Origin: an uncultured Bacteroidia bacterium
GTDB lineage: Bacteria; Bacteroidota; Bacteroidia; Bacteroidales; UBA932
Assembly (NCBI GenBank): GCA_902761655.1
Contig: CACWLD010000009.1
Location: 1 to 64,000 of the forward strand
Length of the DNA stretch: 64,000 nucleotides
Reading direction: 5' to 3'
In this document: piece after piece, positions 25,946-34,313 of the stretch
How positions within the stretch are numbered: the stretch's first letter is position 1
Layout: each line of letters begins with the position of its first letter
Position numbers and translations under genes: made by a program
The notes under the pieces: generated by a model
The model's input: the letters and a program-made list of their open reading frames with translations, nothing else
What the model was told of the DNA's origin: nothing
The model's database searches: none

Positions 25946-25953
25946 TAATTTTG
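25946..25953 (+). promoter_or_regulatory. -7 box of tpiA
   Basis: TAATTTTG fits TAnnTTTG. TTCG lies 19 bp upstream in place of TTTG. The leader to the tpiA ATG is about 25 nt. With the DPP III box it forms a near-palindromic bidirectional promoter. Confidence 0.6.
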
Positions 25954-25983
25954 CGCCCGGAAAAAATTAATTCACACTATTAT

Positions 25984-26739
25984 ATGAGAAAGAAAATCGT
26001 AGCCGGCAACTGGAAAATGAACACCACTTGCCAGGAAGGTATGGAACTCGCAAAGGCCGTTGTTGCAAAGGCCGGAGAGGCTCCTGCAAATGTTGGTCTT
26101 ATTGTAGCTGCTCCTTTTACACATCTCTGCTGCCTCAGCGAGATCCTGGAGGGCACAAGGGTTGAACTTTCTGCACAGAACTGCGCAGACCACGCTTCCG
26201 GAGCATATACCGGAGAGGTTTCCGTTTCAATGCTCAAGTCTGTAGGTTGCCAGTGGACCATCCTTGGTCACTCTGAGCGCCGCCAGTACTACGGCGAGAC
26301 CGATGAGAAACTTGTCGTAAAGACCAAGCTCGCCCTTGAGGCAGGCCTTGGAGTTATCCTTTGCGTAGGTGAGAACCTTGACGAGAGGGAGGCAGGCAAG
26401 CATTTCGATGTCTGCAAGACCCAGATCGAGAACGTTCTCTTCAACTTTACCGCTGAGGACCTCAAGAACATCGTCATCGCTTACGAGCCTGTATGGGCTA
26501 TCGGAACCGGCAAGACCGCTACCGCCGCCCAGGCAGAGGAAATCCACGCTTTCATCCGCAAGGTGCTTGCCGACAAGTTCGGTGCACAGGTTGCTGACGA
26601 TATGACCATCCTCTACGGCGGAAGCTGCAAGCCTTCCAACGCCGGCGAACTCTTCGCCCAGCCCGACATCGACGGCGGCCTCATCGGAGGCGCCTCCCTC
26701 AAGGCTGACGACTTCCTCGCCATCGCCAAGGCTTATTTC
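25984..26739 (+). CDS. tpiA: Triose-phosphate isomerase; stop codon missing at the junction with the S46 gene
   Basis: Residues 1-252 are a full-length triose-phosphate isomerase, which interconverts dihydroxyacetone phosphate and glyceraldehyde 3-phosphate in glycolysis. Active-site residues are present: Lys in AGNWKMN, His in ILGHSERR, Glu in AYEPVWAIGTGKTA. The protein should end near LAIAKAYF, as other Bacteroidales TpiA do. There is no stop here. The frame runs on to 27546 as the antisense of the S46 peptidase gene, adding about 270 meaningless residues. I give the domain-supported end. The S46 gene has lost its stop at the same point, so a deletion or an assembly fault is likely. Confidence 0.88.
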
Positions 26740-28719
26740 CTGGAGGATGGCGCCGGCGTGGAAGACTTTGTCCACGACGAATACCAGGTAGCGCACGTCA
26801 AGGCTGATGTTGCGGCAGATTTCAGGATCGAAGGTCACGTCGCTCTGGGTGCCTTCCCATACGCGGTCAAAGTTGAGGCCTATCAGGTTGCCGTCCGCAT
26901 TGATGATGGGGCTTCCGGAATTGCCGCCGGTAGTGTGGTTGGTGGCAAGGAAGCAGACAGGCTGGTTGTCATAGAGGCCGGTGGCGTAAATGTCACGGAG
27001 CGCCTGGGGGATATTGTAATCGAAGATATCCGGATTGTCCTTCTCGATGATACCGGTAAGGGTAGACTGAGGATGGTAGTAAATGCCGTCCTGCGGCTCG
27101 TAACCCTGGACTTTGCCGTAGGCAACGCGCAGGGTGAGATTGGCGTCAGGGTAGAAGGTCTTGTTGGGCTCGAACTCTATCTGGCCCTGCATATAGTCGT
27201 GATAGAGCTCTGTGATCTGACGGTTGAGGTCAGAGCATACGGAGGCCAGCTGCTCGTTGTAATACTTCACGAATTCCCTGCGGAAGATATAGACCGGATC
27301 GTTCTCCACGTCAGAATAGTCCCCGCGGGCGAAAGGCGAGCTGAAAAGGGCGTCAGCCCAGGCCTGCTCGCTGCCGTAGAGGGCCATCTGCTGCTCATAG
27401 TAGAGCGGACGGAACTCCTCGGGAACAATCTTCCCGTAGGCAGTCATAAGAGCCACGAAACTCTCCTTGTCAATTGGCATATAATAGTCCTTCAGGAAGT
27501 TGTCCTTTACCGCCTGGCGGTTCTCCGGCTGAGCAGAGAAATATGAGGAGGCGAACTGGGGCAGTTCCACCGCGAGGGCGGATTCGGAAGTGTACTCGCG
27601 GGCATAGTTGAAAGGCTCAAGGCGCTGATAAAGGTCTGTAAGCTTGAGAGTTATGCCCTCATAGCGGGTCCCCTTGGCCCATTTCTCAAACGCGGCCTCA
27701 TAGGCCTTCTTGCTCTCAACGGTCTTCATCTTGCGGATGCCCTTCATTTCTCCCTGCCACTTCTTCCACGAATTGGAAACCGAAGCGTTCTTTGAAGAAT
27801 ACTGGATGCGCACGGCCTGGCTCTGTCCCATATATTTCTTCTGGGCGTCAAGCCTGAGCGTACGCAGCCCGATCTTGGCGGGATCGGAAACCTCTGAAAT
27901 GTAGCGGACAGCGTCGGAGGTAATGTACTCCTGGGTGCTTCCTGGGAAGCCGTAGATGAAGGTGAAGTCGCCTTCCTTCACGCCTGCAAGGGATACCTTG
28001 AAATACTTTTTGGGTGTGTACGGCACGTTGTCAGGGGAGTAGGGGGCGGGATTGTTGTCCTTGTCGGCATAAATCCTGAAGATGGAGAAGTCTCCGGTGT
28101 GGCGGGGCCACATCCAGTTGTCAGTGTCGCCTCCGAACTTGCCAATGGAGGAAGGCGGAGCGCCAACGAAGCGGATGTCCGTGAATACCCTGTAGACAAA
28201 TAGGAAGTACTGGTTGCCATAATACAGGGCCTCTACCGAAGCGCTGAGCCCCTTGCCGCCCGCAGTGGCTTGTTTCACAAGCTCGGCTGCGGCAAGCTGC
28301 TTGTCTTCGGCCGCCAGCATCACGGATGTGACGTCCTCCATCCTGTCAAGGAAACTTACCGAAAGGCCGGGATTGGGGAGTTCCTGGTCTCGCGTGAGCG
28401 CCCAGAAACCGTCCTTGAGGTAATCGTGCTCCACGCTGCTGTGGCGCTGGATATAGCTGTATCCGCAGTGGTGGTTGGTGAAAAGAAGCCCTTCCTTGGA
28501 AACGACCTCTCCGGTGCATCCGCCGCCGAACAGCACCACGGCATCCTTGAGCGATGCCTGGTTGACGCTGTAGATGTCCTCAGCGTCAAGCTTGAAGCCC
28601 TTGGCCTGCATATCGGCTATTCTTTGGGAAATGAGGGAAGGCAGCCACATACCTTCGTCGGCGAGAGCCGGGAATGCGCAAAGCAGCGCTCCCGCCAGTA
28701 TGGAAAGGATTCTTTTCAT
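26728..28719 (-). CDS. S46 family dipeptidyl peptidase (DPP11-like); stop codon missing
   Basis: A signal peptide (residues 1-20) is followed by a chymotrypsin-like double-barrel peptidase with an inserted helical domain. Catalytic His84 lies in TNHHCGY, Asp in GGDTDNWMWPRHTGDF, and Ser601 in TTGGNSGSP. Arg619 (NFDRVWEG) is 18 residues after the Ser, the spacing of the Ser655-Arg673 pair that gives P. gingivalis DPP11 its preference for Asp/Glu. It would release dipeptides in the periplasm. The family-conserved end (ILQEISL) is reached at 26728, but the frame stays open to 26227 as antisense of tpiA. The annotated end is therefore where homology stops. trpS lies 3 bp upstream in the same operon. 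Confidence 0.88.
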
Positions 28720-28722
28720 ATT

Positions 28723-29865
28723 CTATTTGCTGTATTTCTGGGACTGTTCGGCAATAAGCTGGTCAAGTACTCCGGGGTCGAAGTAATTGATTTTCATTGC
28801 CCTCTTGACATCTGCAAGGGTTTCGGCCGCGGCGGCGCGGGCAATCTCGGAGCCTTTGCGGAGCACCTCGTATACATACGGGATGTTCTGCTCAAGAGCG
28901 TGGCGGCGCTGGCGGATTGGTTCAAGGGTGTCGTTGAGGACTTCGTTCAGGAACTTCTTTATCATCATATCCCCGAGGCCTCCGGCACGGTACTGGTCCT
29001 TGACCTCGTCAAGGGAGTTGAAGGTGAATGAGACCTTCTTGCCAATGAAGCAGTCGCGGAACTTCTCGAAATGTTCAGGCTTGCAGAAGGCGTCAAGGTA
29101 TGTGAACACGGTGTTGCCCTCTACGTGGCCGGGGTCGGAAACCTGAAGGTGCAGCGGGTCAGTGTACATTCCCTTGACCTTGTTCCAAACCTCCTCCGCC
29201 GGGTCTGACAGATAGATGCAGTTGCCAAGGGACTTGCTCATCTTGGCCTTGCCGTCAGTTCCGGGCAGACGCATACAGGCGGCATTGTCCGGGAGCATTA
29301 TCTCAGGCTCCACCAGGGTCTCTCCATAGGTGGAGTTGAATTTGCGGACAATCTCGCGTGTCTGTTCCAGCATTGGCTCCTGGTCCTCTCCCACGGGCAC
29401 CACGGTGGCCTTGAAGGCGGTGATGTCCGAAGCCTGGCTGATAGGGTAGCAGAAGAAGCCTACGGGTATGCCGGCCTTGTTGTCAGTATTGTCGTCGCTG
29501 AAACCGCGAAGCTGCATCTCCTGCTTTACGGTTGGGTTGCGCTGGAGCCTCTGGACGGTTACCAGGTTCTGGTAGAAGAAGGTAAGTTCCGTAAGCTCGC
29601 TGACCTGGCTCTGGATGAACAGGATGCTCTTTTCAGGGTCCAGGCCTGCGGACATATAGTCCATAGCCACTTCCAGGATGTTCTGGCGGACCTTTTCAGG
29701 GTTGTCCGCATTGTCCGTGAGAGCCTGGGCGTCGGCTATCATTATGAATATCTTGTCATATTCCCCGCTGTTCTGCAATTCTACGCGGCGGCGCAGGGAT
29801 CCTACGTAGTGTCCAATGTGAAGGCGACCGGTTGGACGGTCGCCTGTGAGGATAATCTTTTCCAT
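28723..29865 (-). CDS. trpS: Tryptophanyl-tRNA synthetase
   Basis: This 380-residue class I synthetase charges tRNA-Trp. The HIGH motif is [11 protein letters not shown] near residue 13 and the KMSKS motif is [10 protein letters not shown] near residue 215. The length is somewhat longer than the 330-residue Bacillus form because of an insertion in the catalytic domain. The gene lies 2 bp after recA and 3 bp before the S46 peptidase gene, all on the minus strand, which suggests a recA-trpS-S46 operon. Confidence 0.95.
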   Translation of the reverse strand: MEKIILTGDRPTGRLHIGHYVGSLRRRVELQNSGEYDKIFIMIADAQALTDNADNPEKVRQNILEVAMDYMSAGLDPEKSILFIQSQVSELTELTFFYQNLVTVQRLQRNPTVKQEMQLRGFSDDNTDNKAGIPVGFFCYPISQASDITAFKATVVPVGEDQEPMLEQTREIVRKFNSTYGETLVEPEIMLPDNAACMRLPGTDGKAKMSKSLGNCIYLSDPAEEVWNKVKGMYTDPLHLQVSDPGHVEGNTVFTYLDAFCKPEHFEKFRDCFIGKKVSFTFNSLDEVKDQYRAGGLGDMMIKKFLNEVLNDTLEPIRQRRHALEQNIPYVYEVLRKGSEIARAAAAETLADVKRAMKINYFDPGVLDQLIAEQSQKYSK

Positions 29866-29867
29866 AA

Positions 29868-30896
29868 TCAGTCGTTTACGTTGGCAAGGGCCTCGCGGAT
29901 CTTGGCCTCGATCTCGTCACAGAGCTCGGGGTTGTCCTTGAGCAGCTGCTTCACGGCCTCGCGGCCCTGGGCTATCTTCTGGTCATTGTAGCTGAACCAG
30001 GAACCTGACTTGTGGATTATGTCGAACTCCACGCCAAGGTCCACGATCTCTCCTACGTGCGAGATGCCTTCGCCGAATACGATGTCAAATTCCGCCTTCT
30101 TGAAAGGAGGGGCCATCTTGTTCTTTACCACCTTTACGCGGGTGCGGTTGCCGGTGGCCTCGTCTCCGTCCTTGAGCTGGGTGGTGCGCCTTACGTCAAT
30201 GCGCACGGATGCATAGAACTTGAGGGCGTTGCCTCCGGTGGTGGTTTCAGGGTTGCCGAACATTATGCCGATCTTCTCCCTGAGCTGGTTGATGAAGATG
30301 CAGCAGGTATTGGTCTTTGCAATGTTTGCGGTGAGCTTGCGGAGGGCCTGGCTCATAAGGCGGGCCTGCAGTCCCACTTTGTTGTCTCCCATTTCTCCCT
30401 CGATCTCCGCCTTTGGAGTAAGGGCGGCCACGGAGTCTATGACAATTATGTCGATGGCGCCGGAGCGGATGAGGTTGTCCGCGATTTCAAGGGCCTGCTC
30501 GCCGTTGTCCGGCTGAGATATGAGCAGGGTTTCAAGGTTTACGCCAAGGGCTTTGGCGTAGGTCCTGTCAAATGCGTGCTCAGCATCAATCATAGCGGCT
30601 ATGCCGCCCTGTTTCTGAGCCTGGGCAATAGCGTGTATTGCCAGCGTGGTCTTTCCGCTGGATTCCGGACCATAGATCTCAATGATCCTGCCGCGCGGAT
30701 AGCCTCCAATTCCAAGTGCGTGGTCAAGCGCTACGGAACCGCTTGGAATGACCTGTACGTCCCATTGTGGCTGATCTCCCAACTTCATGATCGTACCTTT
30801 CCCATAATCTTTCTCAATCTTGTCGATCGTGGCCTGCAGGGCCTTTAGCTTTGCGGCGTTCATCTCTGCAGCCTTTGCTTCAACTTCTTTAGCCAT
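29868..30896 (-). CDS. recA: Recombinase RecA
   Basis: This 342-residue protein forms filaments on single-stranded DNA, drives strand exchange and triggers LexA-type self-cleavage. The Walker A motif GPESSGKT is at 76-83. Other RecA marks are [15 protein letters not shown] (Walker B), [18 protein letters not shown] and [10 protein letters not shown]. The C-terminus is acidic and of normal length. One of the few CATG sites in the window falls in this gene (30786-30789). A -7 box lies 28 bp upstream of the start. No obvious SOS box was seen. Confidence 0.97.
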   Translation of the reverse strand: MAKEVEAKAAEMNAAKLKALQATIDKIEKDYGKGTIMKLGDQPQWDVQVIPSGSVALDHALGIGGYPRGRIIEIYGPESSGKTTLAIHAIAQAQKQGGIAAMIDAEHAFDRTYAKALGVNLETLLISQPDNGEQALEIADNLIRSGAIDIIVIDSVAALTPKAEIEGEMGDNKVGLQARLMSQALRKLTANIAKTNTCCIFINQLREKIGIMFGNPETTTGGNALKFYASVRIDVRRTTQLKDGDEATGNRTRVKVVKNKMAPPFKKAEFDIVFGEGISHVGEIVDLGVEFDIIHKSGSWFSYNDQKIAQGREAVKQLLKDNPELCDEIEAKIREALANVND

Positions 30897-30923
30897 AATG
30901 TCTGTTTTTAAATGTTATCTTAA

Positions 30924-30931
30924 CAAAGATA
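30924..30931 (-). promoter_or_regulatory. -7 box of recA
   Basis: TATCTTTG on the minus strand fits TAnnTTTG, 27 bp before the recA start. No TTG was found at the expected upstream distance. The divergent rlmN box lies 11 bp away. Confidence 0.55.
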
Positions 30932-30942
30932 GTATTTTTCAC

Positions 30943-30950
30943 TAATTTTG
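30943..30950 (+). promoter_or_regulatory. -7 box of rlmN
   Basis: TAATTTTG fits TAnnTTTG, 11 bp before the ATG at 30962, so the leader would be only a few nt long. No clear -33 TTTG was found. Confidence 0.5.
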
Positions 30951-30961
30951 CCGTGTATTTT

Positions 30962-31975
30962 ATGAAAGATATTTTACTGGGAAAAAGCCCTTCTGAACTG
31001 AAGGAAACGGTGCTCCGTCTGGGGCTCCCCGCATTCACTGCAAAACAGCTTGCCAACTGGCTTTACGTCAGGCGGGAATTCAACTTTGCCAATATGACCG
31101 ACATATCCAAGGCCGGTAGGGAACTGCTTGAGAAAGAGTGCGATACGGGGCTCGTGCGCCCTATTGGGCACCAGACTTCGGCCGACGGCACGCGCAAGTA
31201 CCTCTTCCCCGTGGAAGAGGGAGCGGTGGAGGCCGTGGTCATCCCTGACGGGGAGCGCCGCACGCTGTGCGTGTCGTCCCAGGCAGGGTGCAAGATGGGC
31301 TGCGCCTTCTGTATGACCGGGCGCCAGGGCTTCCACGGCAACCTGACCGCGGCGCAGATCCTCAGCCAGTTCCTGGCAATCGAGGAAAGCGCCGCCCTCA
31401 CCAACGCCGTCTTTATGGGAATGGGGGAGCCTCTGGACAACTACGTCAATGTGACCAAAGCCATCGAAGTGCTTACGGCGCCCTGGGGCTTTGCCTGGAG
31501 CCCCAAGCGCGTGACGCTTTCGACCATAGGGGTTCTGCCAAGGCTGAAGCAGTATCTTGACGACAGCAAGTGCCATCTGGCGGTCAGCCTGCACAACCCT
31601 TTCCCTGAGGAAAGGCTGCAGATGATGCCCGCCCAGAAAGCCTGGCCGCTGGAAGACGTTATTGCGCTCCTGCGCAAATACGACTTCACCGGCCAGAGGC
31701 GTGTCAGCTTCGAATACACTATGTTCAGCGGCTTCAATGACACCAAGCGCCACGCGGACGCCCTCACACGCCTCCTTTCGGGCCTTGAGTGCAGGGTCAA
31801 CCTTATACGTTTCCACAAGATTCCTGACTTCCCGTACGTAAGTTCTCCGGACGGCGTGATGGAGGCTTTCCGTGACCGCCTCAACGCCCACGGCGTCACC
31901 TGTACCATCCGCGCTTCCCGCGGAGAGGACATCTTTGCCGCCTGCGGCCTTCTTGCAGGCCAGCATAACAACTAG
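30962..31975 (+). CDS. rlmN: 23S rRNA (adenine-2503-C2)-methyltransferase RlmN
   Basis: The protein has 337 residues. This radical-SAM enzyme methylates C2 of A2503 in 23S rRNA and A37 of some tRNAs. The 4Fe-4S ligands are C110, C114 and C117 in CKMGCAFC. The second catalytic cysteine lies near the C-terminus in AACGLLAG. MGMGEPLDNYVNV is the SAM-binding GGEP-like motif. A GTG at 30953 is in frame, but the ATG at 30962 gives the normal N-terminus. The homologous Cfr resistance enzyme is a less likely identity, given the chromosomal housekeeping context. The stop lies in a CTAG shared with the next gene. Confidence 0.94.
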   Translation: MKDILLGKSPSELKETVLRLGLPAFTAKQLANWLYVRREFNFANMTDISKAGRELLEKECDTGLVRPIGHQTSADGTRKYLFPVEEGAVEAVVIPDGERRTLCVSSQAGCKMGCAFCMTGRQGFHGNLTAAQILSQFLAIEESAALTNAVFMGMGEPLDNYVNVTKAIEVLTAPWGFAWSPKRVTLSTIGVLPRLKQYLDDSKCHLAVSLHNPFPEERLQMMPAQKAWPLEDVIALLRKYDFTGQRRVSFEYTMFSGFNDTKRHADALTRLLSGLECRVNLIRFHKIPDFPYVSSPDGVMEAFRDRLNAHGVTCTIRASRGEDIFAACGLLAGQHNN

Positions 31976-33321
31976 ATAAGTAACAGGGTCCTTAGCATCC
32001 CAACCTTGGCCCAGCGCATAGGAATGGAGGGCGCTTTCTTTGCTCCAGTATTCTCCGAAGGGGTGGAGGCTTCCACATAAGCGTCTATTCCCATAGCCTT
32101 GAGGTTCCTCACGAATGCGTCCTCGAATTCGTGTTCCACAATCTTCCTTGAGAAATTGAGGTTCAGCCTGTTGCCGTAGCTGACACAGGCGCAGGCGCCC
32201 GATTTCTGCTGTGGACGGCCCAGGATGAAGTCTATGTCACGCACGTGCCCGCGCAATGTCTCCGGTATGGATATTTCTCCAAGGTTTGACAGTGTCTGGG
32301 AGCAGTAGTTCTCTCCCTTGTGGGCGTTTATGAAATTGATTGCCAGCTTCTTGATGAACAAGGGGATGCTGCGGATAGCCAGATTGTCCTCCAGGGCTAC
32401 ATTTGCCGCCACGCGCGTGGTGAGTCGGTGAGGGTTCACGAACAGGCGCTTCTGCAGTTTCACTTCCTGCAGAATGTCACCGAATGGCAGGTTCCCGTTC
32501 CTGACGTCTATTCCAAGATGTACGTAAGAAGAGAAATTGCGCAGGGTGCGGCTGCCGAACATCGGCCTGAGATTTACCGGAACCTCCACCTTGAGGAATG
32601 GGCTGTCTCCAAGTACGGGCTTGCGCGAGCGGACTTCCTGCAGGGAGAGGAGCATTACGGCCGTTACCAGTTCCGTAACGGTGCATCCGTTTTCCTTTGC
32701 CAGTTCCTGCATCCCGTCAAGCGGCAGGCTCACTTTTACGTCGTGGAGTATGCCGGCGCTCTCTTCGGTGCCGTGCAGGTGGTAGGCCCTGGTCTCCTTG
32801 TCAAGGGAGCCCTTCGTCCTGGAAAACCGGTCGAAACTGTCTTCCATCTCCTCTTTGAGAGGCTCTTCTTCAAGGTCAAGGACCCATTTCCCGGCGGGAA
32901 CTTCAACTCCGTAGCGCAGGCGGATGTATTCTGCGGTGAGGCTCATTATGAAAGTCATCGCACCTGTTCCGTCCGTAAGCGCGTGGAAGAAATCCAGGAC
33001 GATGCGGTTTCCGTCACATCCGGCCTTGAACAGGTAACCCCCGTTCTTCTTGAAATTGAAAGGGCGCATTGCAAATGGCGGCGTCACCACCGGATCGTTC
33101 TCCAGCCGGCGGAGAAACCACCAGAAGAACCCCTTGTCCAATGTGTACCGGAATCCCGGGAAGCGTTTCATACAGTTTTTCAGGGCTGTCCCCAGCAAGT
33201 CTTGGGAGACTTCCTCGTCAAGGGTGACCGCCATACGGAAAATGGTTGCGTACTTGCGGGTCCTGCAAGAAGGATATATTATAGATGCGTTGTCCAGTCT
33301 TGTCCAAGCGGGTGTTTTCAT
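31972..33321 (-). CDS. Condensation-domain/alcohol-acyltransferase-like protein
   Basis: The protein has 449 residues. The motif HALTDGTG (His113, Asp117, Gly118) matches the HxxxDG active site of CoA-dependent acyltransferases and of NRPS condensation domains. VEVPVNLRPMFGSRTLRNFSS is another shared region. A soluble cytoplasmic acyl transfer to an alcohol or amine is the likely chemistry; the substrate is unknown. No NRPS carrier or adenylation domains are nearby. The ATG at 33321 is preferred to a TTG at 33348. The end is shared with rlmN at a CTAG. Confidence 0.7.
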   Translation of the reverse strand: MKTPAWTRLDNASIIYPSCRTRKYATIFRMAVTLDEEVSQDLLGTALKNCMKRFPGFRYTLDKGFFWWFLRRLENDPVVTPPFAMRPFNFKKNGGYLFKAGCDGNRIVLDFFHALTDGTGAMTFIMSLTAEYIRLRYGVEVPAGKWVLDLEEEPLKEEMEDSFDRFSRTKGSLDKETRAYHLHGTEESAGILHDVKVSLPLDGMQELAKENGCTVTELVTAVMLLSLQEVRSRKPVLGDSPFLKVEVPVNLRPMFGSRTLRNFSSYVHLGIDVRNGNLPFGDILQEVKLQKRLFVNPHRLTTRVAANVALEDNLAIRSIPLFIKKLAINFINAHKGENYCSQTLSNLGEISIPETLRGHVRDIDFILGRPQQKSGACACVSYGNRLNLNFSRKIVEHEFEDAFVRNLKAMGIDAYVEASTPSENTGAKKAPSIPMRWAKVGMLRTLLLI

Positions 33322-33345
33322 AACATTAAGTCCTTTTTTCTGAAG

Positions 33346-33353
33346 CAAAGGTA
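33346..33353 (-). promoter_or_regulatory. -7 box of the acyltransferase-like gene
   Basis: TACCTTTG on the minus strand fits TAnnTTTG and is 24 bp upstream of the ATG at 33321. No -33 TTG was found at 19-20 bp. Confidence 0.5.
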
Positions 33354-33392
33354 TGTCCTATCCTCATTCTGGTAAAACATTGGCCACGAACG

Positions 33393-33423
33393 TTTGTTTT
33401 TTGTGATATAAACCTTATTTTTG
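33393..33423 (+). promoter_or_regulatory. Promoter of the LytTR regulator gene
   Basis: TTTG (33393-33396) and TATTTTTG (33416-33423) are separated by exactly 19 bp, a full match to the Bacteroidota consensus. The -7 box overlaps one copy of the TGTGACGAAA-type repeat, so a protein bound to the repeats would control this promoter. Confidence 0.75.
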
Positions 33424-33491
33424 TGACGAAACAGTTATTTTTATTGACGAAAAAAGACTGACCTTGTTTTCGTCACATCAAAATTTGTGAC
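33401..33491 (+). promoter_or_regulatory. Cluster of TGTGACGAAA-like repeats, probable LytTR operators
   Basis: Direct copies start at TGA positions 33404 (TTGTGATATAAA), 33424 (TTGTGACGAAA), 33445 (ATTGACGAAAA) and 33488 (TTGTGACAG). They are spaced 20, 21 and 43 bp, that is one or two helical repeats of about 21 bp. An inverted copy (TTTTCGTCA) lies at 33467-33475. LytTR proteins bind pairs of direct repeats at about this spacing. The cluster lies over the promoter and leader of a LytTR gene, which suggests autoregulation. Confidence 0.65.
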
Positions 33492-33495
33492 AGAT

Positions 33496-34311
33496 ATGAA
33501 CTCGTACCCCAAGGCGCTGAATGGGTTTTCGCCCCATTTGTTTTATGTTTTCGGCCTGCCGGCATTCTTCCTCCTGAGCGTGCTCCTGTATGAGCCGTCG
33601 CACCTGGTTTCCCTTATGCATACAGGGGAGACTCCCGGGGTGCAGCTATTCTCATTCAACATATCAATTGTGACGGCCATCATATTTGTGGTAATGCTCC
33701 TTAGCAGGCTCCTTTTCTTCCTTTTGCGTAAGAAACTTGATATGACCCTTGGCTGGTTTGCAATGTGGTGCGTAATGGAAACTGTCCTGATTTCCAGTTT
33801 CGTTGCCTTGTACCTGACATTGATGGATAAAGGCACAGACAGTTTCTTCCTTTTCCTTGGGCGCACCCTTTCTGCACTTGGCTCCGTTTTAATCATTCCT
33901 TATTTGATCCTCACGCTTGCCTTTGCATTGGCGCAGGCCCGCAATTCTTCTGCTGCCGAGCCTGAAAGCCGCCTGAAGTTCTATGACAGCAGGCACCAGC
34001 TCAAGTTCATCACCTCCGCACAGTCCCTTATGTATCTGGAGGCCAATGAGAACTATGTGATCATTCATTTTGACGAGAACGGAGAGGAGAAGAAATACCA
34101 GCTCCGCAATACCCTCAAGAGCGTTGAACCTTTATGCGAGAAGGCCGGCTTTGTCCGTACCCACAGGGGATTCATAGTTAATCCGGCGCACGTAAGGCTC
34201 ATCCGCAAGGAGCCGGGCGGCTTTTTCTTTGCCGATATCGGCACTGACCGCCCTCAGGGCATACCCGTTTCAAAAAAGTATTATGACAACCTGACAGCAT
34301 CTCTTCTATAA
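33496..34311 (+). CDS. Membrane-anchored LytTR-family transcription regulator
   Basis: The protein has 271 residues. Four hydrophobic segments occupy about residues 15-145. A C-terminal LytTR DNA-binding domain follows (about 165-271; KFITSAQSLMYLEANENYVIIH, then VRTHRGFIVNPAHV). There is no receiver domain, so the membrane part itself may sense the signal. The ATG at 33496 is preferred to the GTG at 33487. The upstream region has repeats suited to a LytTR protein. The patatin-like outer-membrane gene starts 3 bp after the stop, so the two are probably co-transcribed. Confidence 0.88.
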   Translation: MNSYPKALNGFSPHLFYVFGLPAFFLLSVLLYEPSHLVSLMHTGETPGVQLFSFNISIVTAIIFVVMLLSRLLFFLLRKKLDMTLGWFAMWCVMETVLISSFVALYLTLMDKGTDSFFLFLGRTLSALGSVLIIPYLILTLAFALAQARNSSAAEPESRLKFYDSRHQLKFITSAQSLMYLEANENYVIIHFDENGEEKKYQLRNTLKSVEPLCEKAGFVRTHRGFIVNPAHVRLIRKEPGGFFFADIGTDRPQGIPVSKKYYDNLTASLL

Positions 34312-34313
34312 TT

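Noticed and set aside
26227..26727. C-terminal extension of the S46 peptidase
   Set aside because: It is the antisense of tpiA. The conserved S46 C-terminus is already complete at ILQEISL.
26740..27546. C-terminal extension of triose-phosphate isomerase by about 270 residues
   Set aside because: It is the antisense of the S46 peptidase coding sequence in the same codon phase. TpiA homology stops at the family's normal length.
30974..31966. Long minus-strand frame opposite rlmN
   Set aside because: It is a shadow of the radical-SAM gene, with no promoter or recognisable motif.
30962..31975. Cfr antibiotic-resistance methyltransferase
   Set aside because: It is a single housekeeping-type RlmN beside recA, with no sign of transfer. 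The two are related and share the radical-SAM motif.
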